A stretch of 64,000 bases of DNA from Hofstenia miamia (taxonomy: Eukaryota > Xenacoelomorpha > Acoela), in NCBI GenBank assembly GCA_004352715.1, contig SCFE01000054.1, positions 672,064 through 736,063 on the forward strand, read 5' to 3'. Below the pieces are notes generated by a model. It was not told the DNA's origin and did not search any database. It worked only from the letters and a program-made list of their open reading frames with translations. Of this stretch, positions 30,887 through 43,462 are shown piece by piece (position 1 is the stretch's first letter; every line of letters starts with the position of its first letter). The position numbers were made by a program, and so were the translations under genes.

Positions 30887-33800
30887 ATGAGATCCCAAAA
30901 AGCAGAGGAATGTAAAGCAAAGACATCTAAGGTTGGCAACAAGATTCTGCATCCATACTTTATAGCTACTAAGAAAGCAGTTTATTTAGTTCAAGACAAT
31001 CTGTCAGAAGAAACCAAAAATAAGTTACAATGGACTTTCAACACTAAGGATCTAACCTGTTCTGTCAATGTATTCCCCTTTATCATTGATGCAGAGCATA
31101 GGCAAAAGATCAATGCTATTATTTGTTACAACTCCAAAATGATGGCTGGCATGGTGTGACCCTATTGGAAAAGTACCATCCACACCATGTTTGACAAAGA
31201 CTTCAACCTGTCTCACTTGTGCCAACTGTTAAACAGCAAAGAGAAAATTAAGAAATTTGAATGCATCAACATTGACTTTGACAACCTGTTAATTGTTTAC
31301 TTCTTCCATGTCAATGAGGTAACTCACCCAAAGATAATGGAAAAGATCAAAATTGCCTATCAACTTGCTAAGGTGGAAAAGATACATTTAGTTATGTTCT
31401 TAAAGGAGGAATACCAAGAGAATATCCTGGACAAAGTTGAGAGTTTACATTTTCATATGGAAAACTTTACAGTTTTGTATAGCAGCTCTTATCAGCCCAT
31501 GAGTATGTACAATACTCACATAATTTTGGCAACTAAGATCATTTATACAGATTTGCTCTTGTGTAAGAAGATTCTAATGCACTGTCTTGCAGTTGATGCT
31601 CAGCTGATCATTGATGCATGTATTCAGGCTCAATCTCTGGAGTTGATTAATATCAGCTTGCCTGGCCTCTCCACTGTATCTGATCTCCTCATCAGTTTCA
31701 CCTTCTCACAAAGTGCAGCTATGCTGCAGGAAATCAATGAAGTGTGGACAAACTTGAAAGCAGATTGCAGCCCAGAGACAGAGTGGCCCACAATCAATAT
31801 CCATAGCCCAACTTCATAGTATCACCAATCTGTCAAATGAATGCTAGCTGAGTTACATTTATCTCATGAAGCACAAGACTGCCAAAACTTTTCTGAAGAG
31901 ATGTTTTCCAAAAAATTTGCTTTAGAGATCCAATCCCATGGAGCCATATGGGTTCTAGCTGCTTTTCTCACTGTCAATCCTCACCTTCAGCTACCTTTGG
32001 ATAAGCCCACTCAAGAGAAACTCACAAAGCAGTGTCCTCATGAAATCACTATCAGTCCCACCACTTGGAAAGTAAAAAACTGGCTGCTCCATTCCTGTTC
32101 ATTGCCTGCCTCTCCAGGGAAGTTTATAAAAGCGATGGAACATTTTGAGAAGTTTTATGCCCATCTCATTGGATCCAGTAGACCTCTCAGTCACCTCCCA
32201 ACACAAATGATTGTAAACTGTCCAGGAGTTGCTTTCTCCAACTTAAACATCTTTTCAGACACACTCAAGAAATACATGTGGGGAGCTGCAGCTGAGACTA
32301 CATTTCCTTCTCTCAACTCAGAATATGCACCCCTGTGCACTAGCTGACTCATGTGCCATGAATATGGTTTGACAAAGCAATTCATTAAGCTTGTTGGTCA
32401 TTATGATGTTCAGTTACACACAGAGATGTAGTTTAACCTGGAATGCCTCAATTACCTAGAGTGCTTATACAGCAACCTCATGAAGACACAGTGGCAAGCA
32501 ACTAAGGATGGCAAGATCATCCCTATCACTGTTTTGGGACAAACAGTGAAGACACCAGAGCAAATCTACCATGAGGAAGCATTATTATTCTCATCAGCTA
32601 TTGAGGTATCACCAGTGACTAAAGCCCTAATCAAAGCTGTCAACCTAGAGAAATTTTCCAGGGTAGCAGTCTCACCAAAGCTCATGCCAGCTTGGTCTCT
32701 TACTGATAATGAACAAATTCTAACCATTGAGCACCACCCTGAAGAATTTGCCTTGAAACCAGCAATTGTTGATAGAGTTGTCAAGCCCAATAATGACAAC
32801 AACATCTTAGGTCTTATGAAATGGTGTCTCACCAAGATGCTCACTAAGGAAGAGTTGGTCCTCCTACTATCACCAGGGCAACAACTCACCCTGGACATAG
32901 AGTGCCTAACCACCTTTCAGATTGAAAATTTACAGAGCCACAGACTCTGCAGCATTTTTTGGGAATCCATTCAGGATGCCAAAATCAATTATCCTGTCAT
33001 GATCAGAACAGCCTCCCTCTGGAGCAAATCCAGCTTTGCCCAGTTAGAGAACAACATTGAGAAGAACAATCTTCTCTGTATTTTGCAGCCTTTCCTGATG
33101 ACACCACTGATCTTGCCATCATGGAGAGTCTACTGTGGAAAGAAGAAGGTTTCTGCCCATCTTGCCAACCATATCAATTATGTCTCAACTGCTGCCAAAG
33201 TCAATAGGGCCATGCAAATGAAGGAGTATAAAGAAACCTGTGATGCACTGTTGGAAGGTGGAAATCCTGAGCACATATATATCAACAGAAAGCTAATGAT
33301 AAAAGATATCTTTCAAAAGGGCAGCCTATCTCCACTCAACTAGAAAAGATCCACAGAACTATTAACTCTCTTGATCCTCATGTTGTCATTTTGTTTCAGG
33401 CTGGAGGTGATCTTATGTGAGCCAACAAAGCAGAGATGATCACCCAATACTATGATGCAACCAAGCACATCAAGATCATTACTATGTTACATGCTAGCAT
33501 CACAGATCCCAAGGAGATGACACTGCAGCAGGTGAACAAGTACTGTTCACTCTTTGTCAATCACACTACATGTATGGGATCCCTCAGAGAAGTTTTTCTC
33601 AATTTCTACCCTGATACTAGGATCAGTGCTGAAGATGCACACACCTCTGACACTTATGCCTTAATGATGCTTCTTATCACCCTCAAGGGCATCATCTGTA
33701 CAAATGATTCTACAATACCTTCACCTGGAGGTTGAACATGCTATGACACAATTGTCCTATTAGTTTGAGGCTACTGGAGCTCAATTATTTTTGGCTATGC

Positions 33801-33960
33801 AGTGAAACTGTCACTCAACAGGAGGCACTGATACAAGTCACTCAGTGACCCCAGTACACAGAGGTTTCATCCTGGCATGATGTACTGGCCAAAGAAATGA
33901 TAGAAGAAGTCTAAAAGTTGTTGTGTGGTCCTACTGTCCAACTGTTACTGCAACCTTAAC
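30887..33960 (+). pseudogene. large third ORF (ORF3) of Ty3-like element, copy C, unrecognised
   Basis: A single plus frame runs from 30,887 to 33,343 (about 819 codons), broken only by five stop codons (31,157, 31,817, about 31,838, 32,345 and about 32,429), then a frame change leads to 33,436-33,735 and on to about 33,960, in all roughly 1,000 codons. Open pieces are 30,887-31,159, 31,187-31,819, 31,841-32,347 and 32,480-33,343. I recognise no domain. There is no obvious signal peptide, transmembrane helix or zinc finger, and composition is ordinary soluble protein with many Leu, Ile and Lys. It occupies the env position, after integrase and before the polypurine tract. Copies A and B contain deleted versions, so it is a regular part of the family. 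Function unknown. Confidence 0.7.
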
Positions 33961-33965
33961 CATGC

Positions 33966-35385
33966 AATGGGGGTGTGTAGAGTCACTCAGGGCCCTTATT
34001 ATTTTTATTTCTCAATTATTGGAACTCTCCAATTAATTTGGTGCTATTTACTATCTTTGATTTAGTGATTTTATTAATTTGCAGTTGTTTGAACTTACTT
34101 TTTGAATTTAGTATAATTATCCCCTCATTTTAGAGATTATGTGTAATTGCTTGATTAATTTGCAAGGGAAACAAGTGAATTTTTGTAAAATGGTAAATAT
34201 TTACCTTTTCTGTAATAAATAGGGAACTTACTGTTATCAAACATCAAATAAATATCATTCTCAATTAATAACATTTGCTTTATTTTTCTTTATTACATTA
34301 CTAACCTTTTAAGATCTGGTATTGTTAATATGATAATAAACTTGTAAGATCCGGCAATAATGTGGGAGGAACTCCACTGTGCCTGGGGCAATAACCTGCT
34401 CCTTGACAGATGTGAGCCCATATTGTGGTTGCTTTAGGCTATGTATAGGCATAGGGAATAAAAGAACTACTAACTTGATAGATCATACAAGCACATAATA
34501 TCACACTTTGCAAGTATACTATGTCATTGGCATACATGAATACATGGTAATTACATGTTATTCATATTTTATTACATGAGCTGAGATAACAAGCATTGAG
34601 CTAAATTTGTTTTATTGAGCTTGAAATTGAACTTGAGACACACAATTAGCACCTTGGATGGTAAGGATAGTTTCAAAAGATTTGGCTTCAGTGAGATGCC
34701 ATGTAAATTGGTTGCTAGCTGGAAGGCCTTCTTGGAAATGGTATCAGTTTTTTTTTCTACAGTGAAATTGGCAAACTACCAATCTTCATTTGTTTTGTTA
34801 GAACATGGGCTGCTCTCAGTGATGGTAGTTCTTCACAACCTTGTACCACTCAAGCTGCTATATGCAACCCACAGATTCTACAATATACATTATATTAATA
34901 ATAATAGTATATATATCTAATAAATATTTGTTGTGTTATTTGAGTTATTTGATTTATTTGATTTAGCTTGATGTTCTAATTTCAATATTAATTATAGAAC
35001 TAGTGCAGGATTTGATTGTCCCCTCAATTCAAATTCAACATTGCTTAAATTAAACTTTCGAACTTTGTGAGGGAATTGAATTTATACAAGCTGCAGGTAA
35101 TCATCATCTTGTTTTGTATAAATACATAGGGAGACCTGTAGAGAGAGCAATTTGAATCAATTTAGTTTAGCTTTGTGCTAGTGTTATTCTCTCTTGATTG
35201 GGGTTTTAGGTATAATTCTTGATATGATTACAAGAGTCAAAGCAAAGTTATTGCTCTAAATAAATAACAGTAAATAAATAATCAGATAGGCCCAAACAAT
35301 AATTTGGGAATTGTGCTGAAACAAGTTGTGACTAATAGCTTCTTGATTTAGTCACTCAGAATTGTGGTCACATTAATTTAGATAG
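33966..35385 (+). repeat. polypurine tract and LTR-like tail of Ty3-like element, copy C
   Basis: AATGGGGGTG directly precedes TGTAGAGTCACTCAGG at 33,976. Copies A and B have a similar purine run and the same start. A possible end ..CTCCTTGACA occurs near 34,410, but homology among copies continues to 35,385, so either the LTR is about 1.4 kb or the copies share flanking sequence. The matching 5' LTR is absent. Confidence 0.55.
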
Positions 35386-35880
35386 TTAATATTTCCTGTT
35401 CTTTCCATTTCATTCAAAAATAACACATAATGCATTACACTGTGATTAAATTATGCCTGTCAGCTTGCACAAATGCATGGTAATTACATGCTATTGTTCA
35501 TTATCTAATTATAAGTTCTGGGATAATAAACATTTCTGAGCTAAATAATATAAGATGAGATACATAGAGTATCACCATTTATTTTCACATAGGAATCACT
35601 CAGCTCATGATAGATCTTCAGTGGATGCCATGTGGAATCAGTGGACTTAACACTTTTTGCTACCTAATAGAAACTTAGTTATGTTTAATTTGTGATCATC
35701 TGCTTCAATGAATCAGAGATCAATTGGGTTTGTTTTTCTTGTCTAAAGGTATGGAGCACCCTTAATATGTATTCAGAATACTGGATTTGCAGTCTACCCC
35801 AATTAATCTTACAATTTAACAATTTTTACTGGGATCACATTTTTGTTTTGCATCTGAGGAAGTACCAAGACATTCTCTGA
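35386..35880. other. no gene seen; diverged LTR-like fragment
   Basis: Phrases such as atggtaattacatgctatt and ctgagctaaat recall the LTR-like tails of copies A-C, suggesting another old fragment of the family. Confidence 0.4.
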
Positions 35881-36837
35881 TTAGAGTCAGAACTCCTTCT
35901 TTGTTTGACAACTTGCCATCAAATAGGGGAACTTTGCTTTCACTCTCAATAGTGAATCCCTTTCAAACTTCAATCATCAAAAATTTTTTTACAATCCTTT
36001 CAATAATGCTCTTTTAAGCCACACTTTTGGCAATGACTTGCCTTTGCACCTGTAACTGTCTTAGACTTGGTCTCAACTTTAGCTGATGTACCATTAGCAC
36101 TTAAATTATTATTACTGGCATATTTTGACAAAGGCATTGAATGATTGATGATCTCTCCATCATTAGAGGATCAGGACATAAAAAATCTTTGTCAATTTTC
36201 AATATATTTTAAACATAAGCTTAAAACTGACTGCCTTGGCTATTAATTTACTAACTGAGTCTTCAGAGTCACACTTGAATTCAAATCATTCCTGCAATAG
36301 ATAGGGGAAACTATGCAGAAATATGGAAACAAATCATGTTTTAAATACTTGGTGGACAATTAGCTTAATTGGTACAATCACTTGAGCTGAGTCATATATG
36401 TGGAAATATTTTCAGTTTTATCAAATTTGCATTCCCCTAATAAGATCTTATACTGATATCTAATGTGCAGCACATTATAGTGGTGTTTAAAGTTTCCTAT
36501 TAAATCACCATAACTGAGTTTTGTTTTTCTTCAATTGTCAAGTAATGTTTGTTCACATTGCTGGTTAAATAGGTTTGCAAATGAACTAGGGCATCTCCTT
36601 GATGCATTTTTAACTGCTGTAACATTAATTCAAAGAAGAAAAACCACTTCATCTACCTTCCCAGTAAATTTTGGTAAATTTATTCTAACAGGAGAAATAA
36701 AAGGTTGTGGTCTTTCATTAAGCATAAACTGTGTGAAACAAGCTTGCACCTTATTTGCCCTCCCTAATGGTTCAACTGAATCTGTGTTAACCAGTAAGGG
36801 GACAATTGGCAAAAGAACTGCTCCTCTTTGGTGATGT

Positions 36838-38017
36838 TGTAGAATCACTGGGGTGTGATTCTAGCGAACTCAAAGAGAATACAGTTCAAACTATTTCTAT
36901 TTACAAAATGCTTTCAGCTTTATATATACAATATTTACAATATGTACAAATATTACAACTACCAGTCACTAACAAGAAANNNNNNNNNNNNNNNNNNNNN
37001 NNNNNNNNNNNNNNNNNNNNNNNNNNNNNNNNNNNNNNNNNNNNNNNNNNNNNNNNNNNNNNNNNNNNNNNNNNNNNNNNNNNNNNNNNNNNNNNNNNNN
37101 NNNNNNNNNNNNNNNNNNNNNNNNNNNNNNNNNNNNNNNNNNNNNNNNNNNNNNNNNNNNNNNNNNNNNNNNNNNNNNNNNNNNNNNNNNNNNNNNNNNN
37201 NNNNNNNNNNNNNNNNNNNNNNNNNNNNNNNNNNNNNNNNNNNNNNNNNNNNNNNNNNNNNNNNNNNNNNNNNNNNNNNNNNNNNNNNNNNNNNNNNNNN
37301 NNNNNNNNNNNNNNNNNNNNNNNNNNNNNNNNNNNNNNNNNNNNNNNNNNNNNNNNNNNNNNNNNNNNNNNNNNNNNNNNNNNNNNNNNNNNNNNNNNNN
37401 NNNNNNNNNNNNNNNNNNNNNNNNNNNNNNNNNNNNNNNNNNNNNNNNNNNNNNNNNNNNNNNNNNNNNNNNNNNNNNNNNNNNNNNNNNNNNNNNNNNN
37501 NNNNNNNNNNNNNNNNNNNNNNNNNNNNNNNNNNNNNNNNNNNNNNNNATATTACAACTACCAGTCACTAACAAGAAAAGCGCGAGGTCTGGCTGATAAA
37601 TAGTAACAACTACCAGCAATGCTACATGCCGCCCCAGGCCAGACTTGGCGACTTTTCTTGTGTGCCCAATGGCGGAGGATTTGGCCCAAAAGGATCCATT
37701 CGACAGCTCTTCACTCAAACATACAAATACTAAGGTGTAGGATTGTCTGACCCCTATTGATTGTGTTAATCTTGCAGAGAGGCATTAGAATGTTCTGCAT
37801 CACATCAGGGTCCTGTCACGGTTGCCATGTAGAATCACTGGGGTGTGATTCTAGCAAACTCAAAGAGAATACAGTTCAAACTATTTCTATTTACAAAATG
37901 CTTTCAGCTTTATATATACAATATTTACAATATGTACAAATATTACAACTACCAGTCACTAACAAGAAAAGCGCGAGGTCTGGCTGATAAATAGTAACAA
38001 CTACCAGCAATGCTACA
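36838..38017 (-). mobile_element. TRIM-like miniature LTR retrotransposon
   Basis: Direct terminal repeats of 190 bp: right copy 37,828-38,017; left copy 36,838-37,626, interrupted by an N gap. The internal part is only 201 bp (37,627-37,827). A 4-bp target duplication ATGT flanks it (36,834-36,837 and 38,018-38,021). Read on the minus strand the repeats are TG..CA, and the base after the 5' repeat starts TGGCAACCGTGACAGGAC, a plausible primer-binding site. A G-rich tract precedes the other repeat. There is no pol; a vestigial minus-strand ORF MSEELSNGSFWAK is present. LTRs under 250 bp with a tiny interior define TRIMs. Confidence 0.82.
36980..37548. other. assembly gap (569 N) inside the left TRIM repeat
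   Basis: The 30 bases before and after the gap are the same (atattacaac..acaagaaa). Removing the gap and one copy gives exactly the 190-base repeat found on the right. Confidence 0.95.
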
Positions 38018-38780
38018 ATGTCAATGGTGACAGAGATTTGTTAGCAATGGTTTTATAGACTATTTCTGGTATATGCTTACCATGCTTTTTTTTGTACCTG
38101 CTTAATTGCCTTATTTAGATCTTCTTTGCTGATGGCTTCATTTAATTTTTTCAACTGATTTTATTGCTGTTGCCTCTGCTGTATGCACTCCATTTACTCA
38201 TGATTGCCCACATCTGTTGCAGAGGATGGAGCAGTGGTGGACCTAAATGGCAATACCACTTTTGAACTTATCTTAGTTGAATGGCTTTTTACTTGAATAT
38301 CAGATCCACTAGATGGTTAACAAGACACAGTTCTTACTAGTACTGGTATGCATTCAAACTTAGAATATGAGCACAATTTTCTTTCTATTTCAATCTTCTA
38401 ATGTTCATTGGTTTGCTCCAACTTAGCTCACAACAAGTTAGAGTCAATATCATGCACTCTTTCCTGGTATTCTCAAAACATATCCTCATGCTCTGACATC
38501 AGCCAATGCATGACTTCATGATCAAGTGTGGACTCACATGAGTTACTTGATTCTTGACAACTATGAATCATTTTTTTTAGGTATTGTATTTGATCCTGCT
38601 GGCTAGCCTTAATGTCTGTAAGGTTCTTAATGGAGGCTTTCATCTATTTGATTTTCACATATAATTCTTATTCACATTAAAACTCTTTGCAAGGGCAACC
38701 ATTTCTACTGATTGATTCAGCATCAATATGAGGGTAGTTGCTTGGAACAAAGTAGATATACCTGTATTTAGCTGACATCA

Positions 38781-41540
38781 TGCTCTTACTTGAGAACAAT
38801 TATTTTTATGATGATGAAAATTTAAATTCTCAAGATCTACATCAACTTTGTGGGCTGAAAACACTTCAGGGGTACCTACAATAATGGGGTTTACTATTTT
38901 GATTATAATAAATCATACAAGGTTTAGGAGGGGATGAACACCAATTCAATAAAACTGCTAGCTCATCTTGAAAAGATAAGAGGACACTGACTTCTTTGAG
39001 AATGATGATAGTAACAGCAATAGCATAAAGAAAAACAACACAATGTGTAACAGGCTCAAAAAGTTTGAACAACTAACAATATCAGAAATGGATGGATAGA
39101 AATGGCAAGCTAAAATAAAAAAGAACACAAAACATAAACTCTTAGAATGGAAAAATTTTAACTGTTTAACATCAACAAAACAAGTAAATTTAAAGAGAAA
39201 AGTTAATGGGTATCCTGATTCTCTCCTGTGTGCATGCAAGCTTATTGCAACTGAAGTAACACCTTACAGCTTCATGTAGACAAGAACAATGCTATCTAAC
39301 AAAACAGGAAGCTCCTAGTTGGTCCTGGGGGCAAAACCAGCCCCAGCCCTATCTTAACATACAGAACTCCCTAAACCCTTAGGATCATTTCAGAGCCAAA
39401 CAGTTAATGTATTCAAAGTTACAACAGTGTTATTGGTTCCATTTATAAAGGGATATGTTATAGCTTGCCTCACTTTTTAGGTTGTTAATGCCTTACCTCT
39501 TATATACATATCACAAATACAATACCCTACATCTTTTTTGGCTTCCTTCTCCTCAATTTTGCTCTTCATTATGTACATGTAATGCAAATGCATGACTGCT
39601 CAATAATTAATTTCTAATCAACCGTATTTAAGGTGGGCTCTACAAGGAGCAGCTCACAGGATAGTCACCCATTCCAAAACATTTCATGCACTTAGGCATT
39701 CATTATTGTAGACATCAAATTTGAATAAATAATGATAACATAATAAAGTTATTCTTTAGAATTCCAAGCTACCTTAAAATAGAACAGAACACAGTCTTCA
39801 TATGGCAACACTATTAAAATGTATTCATAATCATAATTTGCAAGGCTTTTGCATATGACATATATCAATGTGTAAAGGATAGTCTAATATTCATAATCCA
39901 TGTGCTTTATTTCAATTGCTTGCATAATGAATCCTTTTGTGACAAATAAACACTCACATTTTATTAGCAGACATTTTCTACAATATAACTTGTTGAAAGA
40001 TTGAATGTCTTTGTCAGACTTTTGAAGTAAACTATTCAAATGCTTGGGAAGCATTAATACAAAGCACTGTGCAAGACATTTATCAAAATATCTATAATAT
40101 TCTATATTATATCATTAAAAACATGAGTGTTGCCATATGGCAAAGCTAGGATAATTCAGGATTTACTGATTTTTTTTCCTTACTGTTATGAAAAACATTC
40201 TTTCTCATTATGAGACATTTTCTTAATACACTAAAAACATACAAGTGCTTTGTTGGCATTTTTGAAGGCCCACAGACCACCCTAAGCCTTGTTGTTAAAA
40301 GGTAGACAACTTTCCTTAACTGAAAATACTTTATAATTTAACATTTCAAAAATGCAGAAACAATAAGATATAGTGTTTGGGATCATCTTCATACATAAAG
40401 TTTAAATTCAAGATTGTCTCTAAAAAAGGTGAAGGAAAAGAGTTTAATGTTTCTGTAACAAAATAATATTTACCAACTGTTACACTTAATGCTGACAATT
40501 AATAGCTTAAAATATAAGGCATTTAAAATTATATTTTCTTCATATTTCTATATACTTATCACAACCTCATATTTAAATGATAGATGAATATGACTATATT
40601 TAGTATGATCAAATACATATTTGATTCACAATGCAATACAATACTAAAAATAGAATGATAAAAACAGTATAACATCTTACTTAAAGTCTAAATATATTTC
40701 ATTATATGCCAAAGTAGAAAGAGATGAATACGGTAGTCCCTGTTTGCAATTTCAATCAAATACCAGTTGCTTAAACCTGTTTAAGATTGAATTTGAAAAT
40801 AGTTTACAATAGTAAAATAAAATTAAGCCTTAATGTAGCATAATCCAAAGCATAATGCTGCTAAAGAAGAAAGAAGATCAGATGATTAGTCAAAACTAAG
40901 ATCGAATTATGATTATTGATTGAAAAACAATTTAAGTTTAATTATCAGATTATCTTTGTAAATGCAACTAAGTATTAATATAGCAAATTAGTACTTGTTG
41001 ATGAATTTGACCAAACGAAGGGGGCAAATTCGCTTCCACTATTTTTAGCCATTTTTGGCAGACAATCTAAATTTGAATTTTGAATGACAGATACTTTTTG
41101 GAAGTTAACTATAAATATGCAAGAAATCATTTTAGAAATTGTTGAAGTAAATTCTTTGAAAATCTTATCTTTAGCTTTTATATCAGTTTGCTTATTTATA
41201 CAGAATGTCAAGCTAAATGGTAAATGCAGTAGTAGTGATTTGGGCACATATAGGGAGCAACTCAAGGGTCCTTGATCCAAACCATGAACCCGCATTTAGA
41301 TTAGGTATATGACTGGGAGTTTTTCTCTGTGTAGCTGGCTATTGATTCTTTTGTTTACATGTATTTAATAATTGACATTGGTAAAAGGGCTGTATAGCCT
41401 ACCATAGATTATACATATTTTATCTTATAGATTTAGGTGACCTATAATAGACTGATAAACAGACTGAGAATGTATTATTCTTATTTAAATGTAAGGTAGG
41501 AAGCTGCAAGTTATTATGTAACTTATTTTAATTAACTTAT
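38781..41540. other. no gene seen
   Basis: AT-rich DNA without a recognisable coding region. Short hydrophobic frames on the minus strand at 38,866-39,239 look like chance. The start may be decayed LTR-element sequence. Confidence 0.5.
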
Positions 41541-42540
41541 NNNNNNNNNNNNNNNNNNNNNNNNNNNNNNNNNNNNNNNNNNNNNNNNNNNNNNNNNNNN
41601 NNNNNNNNNNNNNNNNNNNNNNNNNNNNNNNNNNNNNNNNNNNNNNNNNNNNNNNNNNNNNNNNNNNNNNNNNNNNNNNNNNNNNNNNNNNNNNNNNNNN
41701 NNNNNNNNNNNNNNNNNNNNNNNNNNNNNNNNNNNNNNNNNNNNNNNNNNNNNNNNNNNNNNNNNNNNNNNNNNNNNNNNNNNNNNNNNNNNNNNNNNNN
41801 NNNNNNNNNNNNNNNNNNNNNNNNNNNNNNNNNNNNNNNNNNNNNNNNNNNNNNNNNNNNNNNNNNNNNNNNNNNNNNNNNNNNNNNNNNNNNNNNNNNN
41901 NNNNNNNNNNNNNNNNNNNNNNNNNNNNNNNNNNNNNNNNNNNNNNNNNNNNNNNNNNNNNNNNNNNNNNNNNNNNNNNNNNNNNNNNNNNNNNNNNNNN
42001 NNNNNNNNNNNNNNNNNNNNNNNNNNNNNNNNNNNNNNNNNNNNNNNNNNNNNNNNNNNNNNNNNNNNNNNNNNNNNNNNNNNNNNNNNNNNNNNNNNNN
42101 NNNNNNNNNNNNNNNNNNNNNNNNNNNNNNNNNNNNNNNNNNNNNNNNNNNNNNNNNNNNNNNNNNNNNNNNNNNNNNNNNNNNNNNNNNNNNNNNNNNN
42201 NNNNNNNNNNNNNNNNNNNNNNNNNNNNNNNNNNNNNNNNNNNNNNNNNNNNNNNNNNNNNNNNNNNNNNNNNNNNNNNNNNNNNNNNNNNNNNNNNNNN
42301 NNNNNNNNNNNNNNNNNNNNNNNNNNNNNNNNNNNNNNNNNNNNNNNNNNNNNNNNNNNNNNNNNNNNNNNNNNNNNNNNNNNNNNNNNNNNNNNNNNNN
42401 NNNNNNNNNNNNNNNNNNNNNNNNNNNNNNNNNNNNNNNNNNNNNNNNNNNNNNNNNNNNNNNNNNNNNNNNNNNNNNNNNNNNNNNNNNNNNNNNNNNN
42501 NNNNNNNNNNNNNNNNNNNNNNNNNNNNNNNNNNNNNNNN
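41541..42540. other. assembly gap (1,000 N)
   Basis: Flanked by AT-rich unique sequence, with no repeat signature at the edges. Confidence 0.95.
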
Positions 42541-43072
42541 AATGGCTAAAGTAATAATTATTAAGCAGCTAGTGACATTGCAAGGTTGTGAAGTATTCTG
42601 AACACACATTACAAATTGAGTTTAAGTCAGTTACAAATAACATTGAGAACTGCACTGAGTTAGGATAAGGAACACATAAGAACATCGTTGAGCTGAGGTT
42701 TGGAACCACTTAATCAGTGATGGAAACACATATGAATTGATTCAGAGATCAGAGTCAGTTGGAGGCCATAGTTAGATCACAGAGCAGAGCTGTGATGGCA
42801 GTATACCTAAACAGTTTCCACTTACTTTAGTTAAGTGAAGATTAACTAAACATATACAGTATCAGAGTAAAGAGTTAACATACGTGCATCCCTACCCACT
42901 TAAAATGAAGAGCAATAATTTAAAAGAATAATTTAATCTCTATTGACACTTGGTAGTGGATGCTACATTTATAAAAAAATTGATATTTATATTCACAAGC
43001 AAATATCTTAATTGATATAAAAACCAAAGTAATGAATAACTAAGGCATGCATAAAATTGGTTTGAGCAAATT
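42541..43072. other. no gene seen
   Basis: Non-coding, AT-rich. Confidence 0.5.
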
Positions 43073-43462
43073 CAGTGGTTTTCAACTAGAATCTATTCAA
43101 CTTTACTGGTGTCAATTCACAAAAGTAGCAAATTGGTATCCATGGTAGCATCTTGGTGGTCCATAGGCCAATCATAACTCAGGACAATTTTTATTACTGA
43201 GAATAGAATTTCTAATGAAATGCGCACTAATTCAAAATACTAAAAGTAAAAATATTCATGCAACTGTTTTATATTTTTATAACAATAAGGTAGAAGAAAA
43301 TAACATTAAAATGCTAGCATAAATTTCATTCAAAATAGAGCATAATCATAAACAATATCCTAAATATTAACACTTCCTCTACTATTTTAGCAGAAATTTG
43401 TGGATTGAGCTTAAAAATTCAGAAAAAAGGATTCATGACTAGAAAACAATTAAGAGCAACTG
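43073..43462. mobile_element. old copy of a hAT-type miniature element
   Basis: Starts CAGTGGTTTTCAACTAG and follows the element at 56,653-57,070 along most of its length (ggtccata, ggcaatc..aattcag, ttactaagaatagaatt, the aaatactaaaa and agcataat phrases). The right end is eroded and no target duplication is left, so it is an older insertion of the same family. Confidence 0.6.

Larger units (their letters stand above)
35881..38780 (-). pseudogene. gag remnant of Ty3-like element, copy D, split by a TRIM
   Basis: Minus strand. N-terminal part (38,780-38,022): helical, coiled-coil-like (QMKASIKNLTDIKASQQDQI, EYQERVHDIDSNLLRAKLE, EAISKEDLNKAIKQVQKK). After the inserted TRIM (36,838-38,017) it continues with an open piece at 36,848-36,630 ending INLPKFTGKVDEVVFLL, the usual start of the gag capsid-like domain, then CEQTLLDN, LHIRYQYKILLGE and KYLKHDLF as in copy A. 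A zinc knuckle C-x2-C-x4-H-x4-C lies at 36,032-35,991 (CQKCGLKEHY, stop, KDC). Stops throughout: dead. Confidence 0.75.

Noticed and set aside
34615-34920. 101-codon ORF in the LTR-like tail
   Set aside because: Its peptide block is shared with copy B in reversed context and partly with A, but it lies in the non-coding tail and has no domain. It probably reflects nucleotide homology only.
38866-39239. Minus-strand hydrophobic ORFs rich in Phe, Leu and Ser
   Set aside because: They are low-complexity translations of A-rich DNA with no homologue that I recognise.
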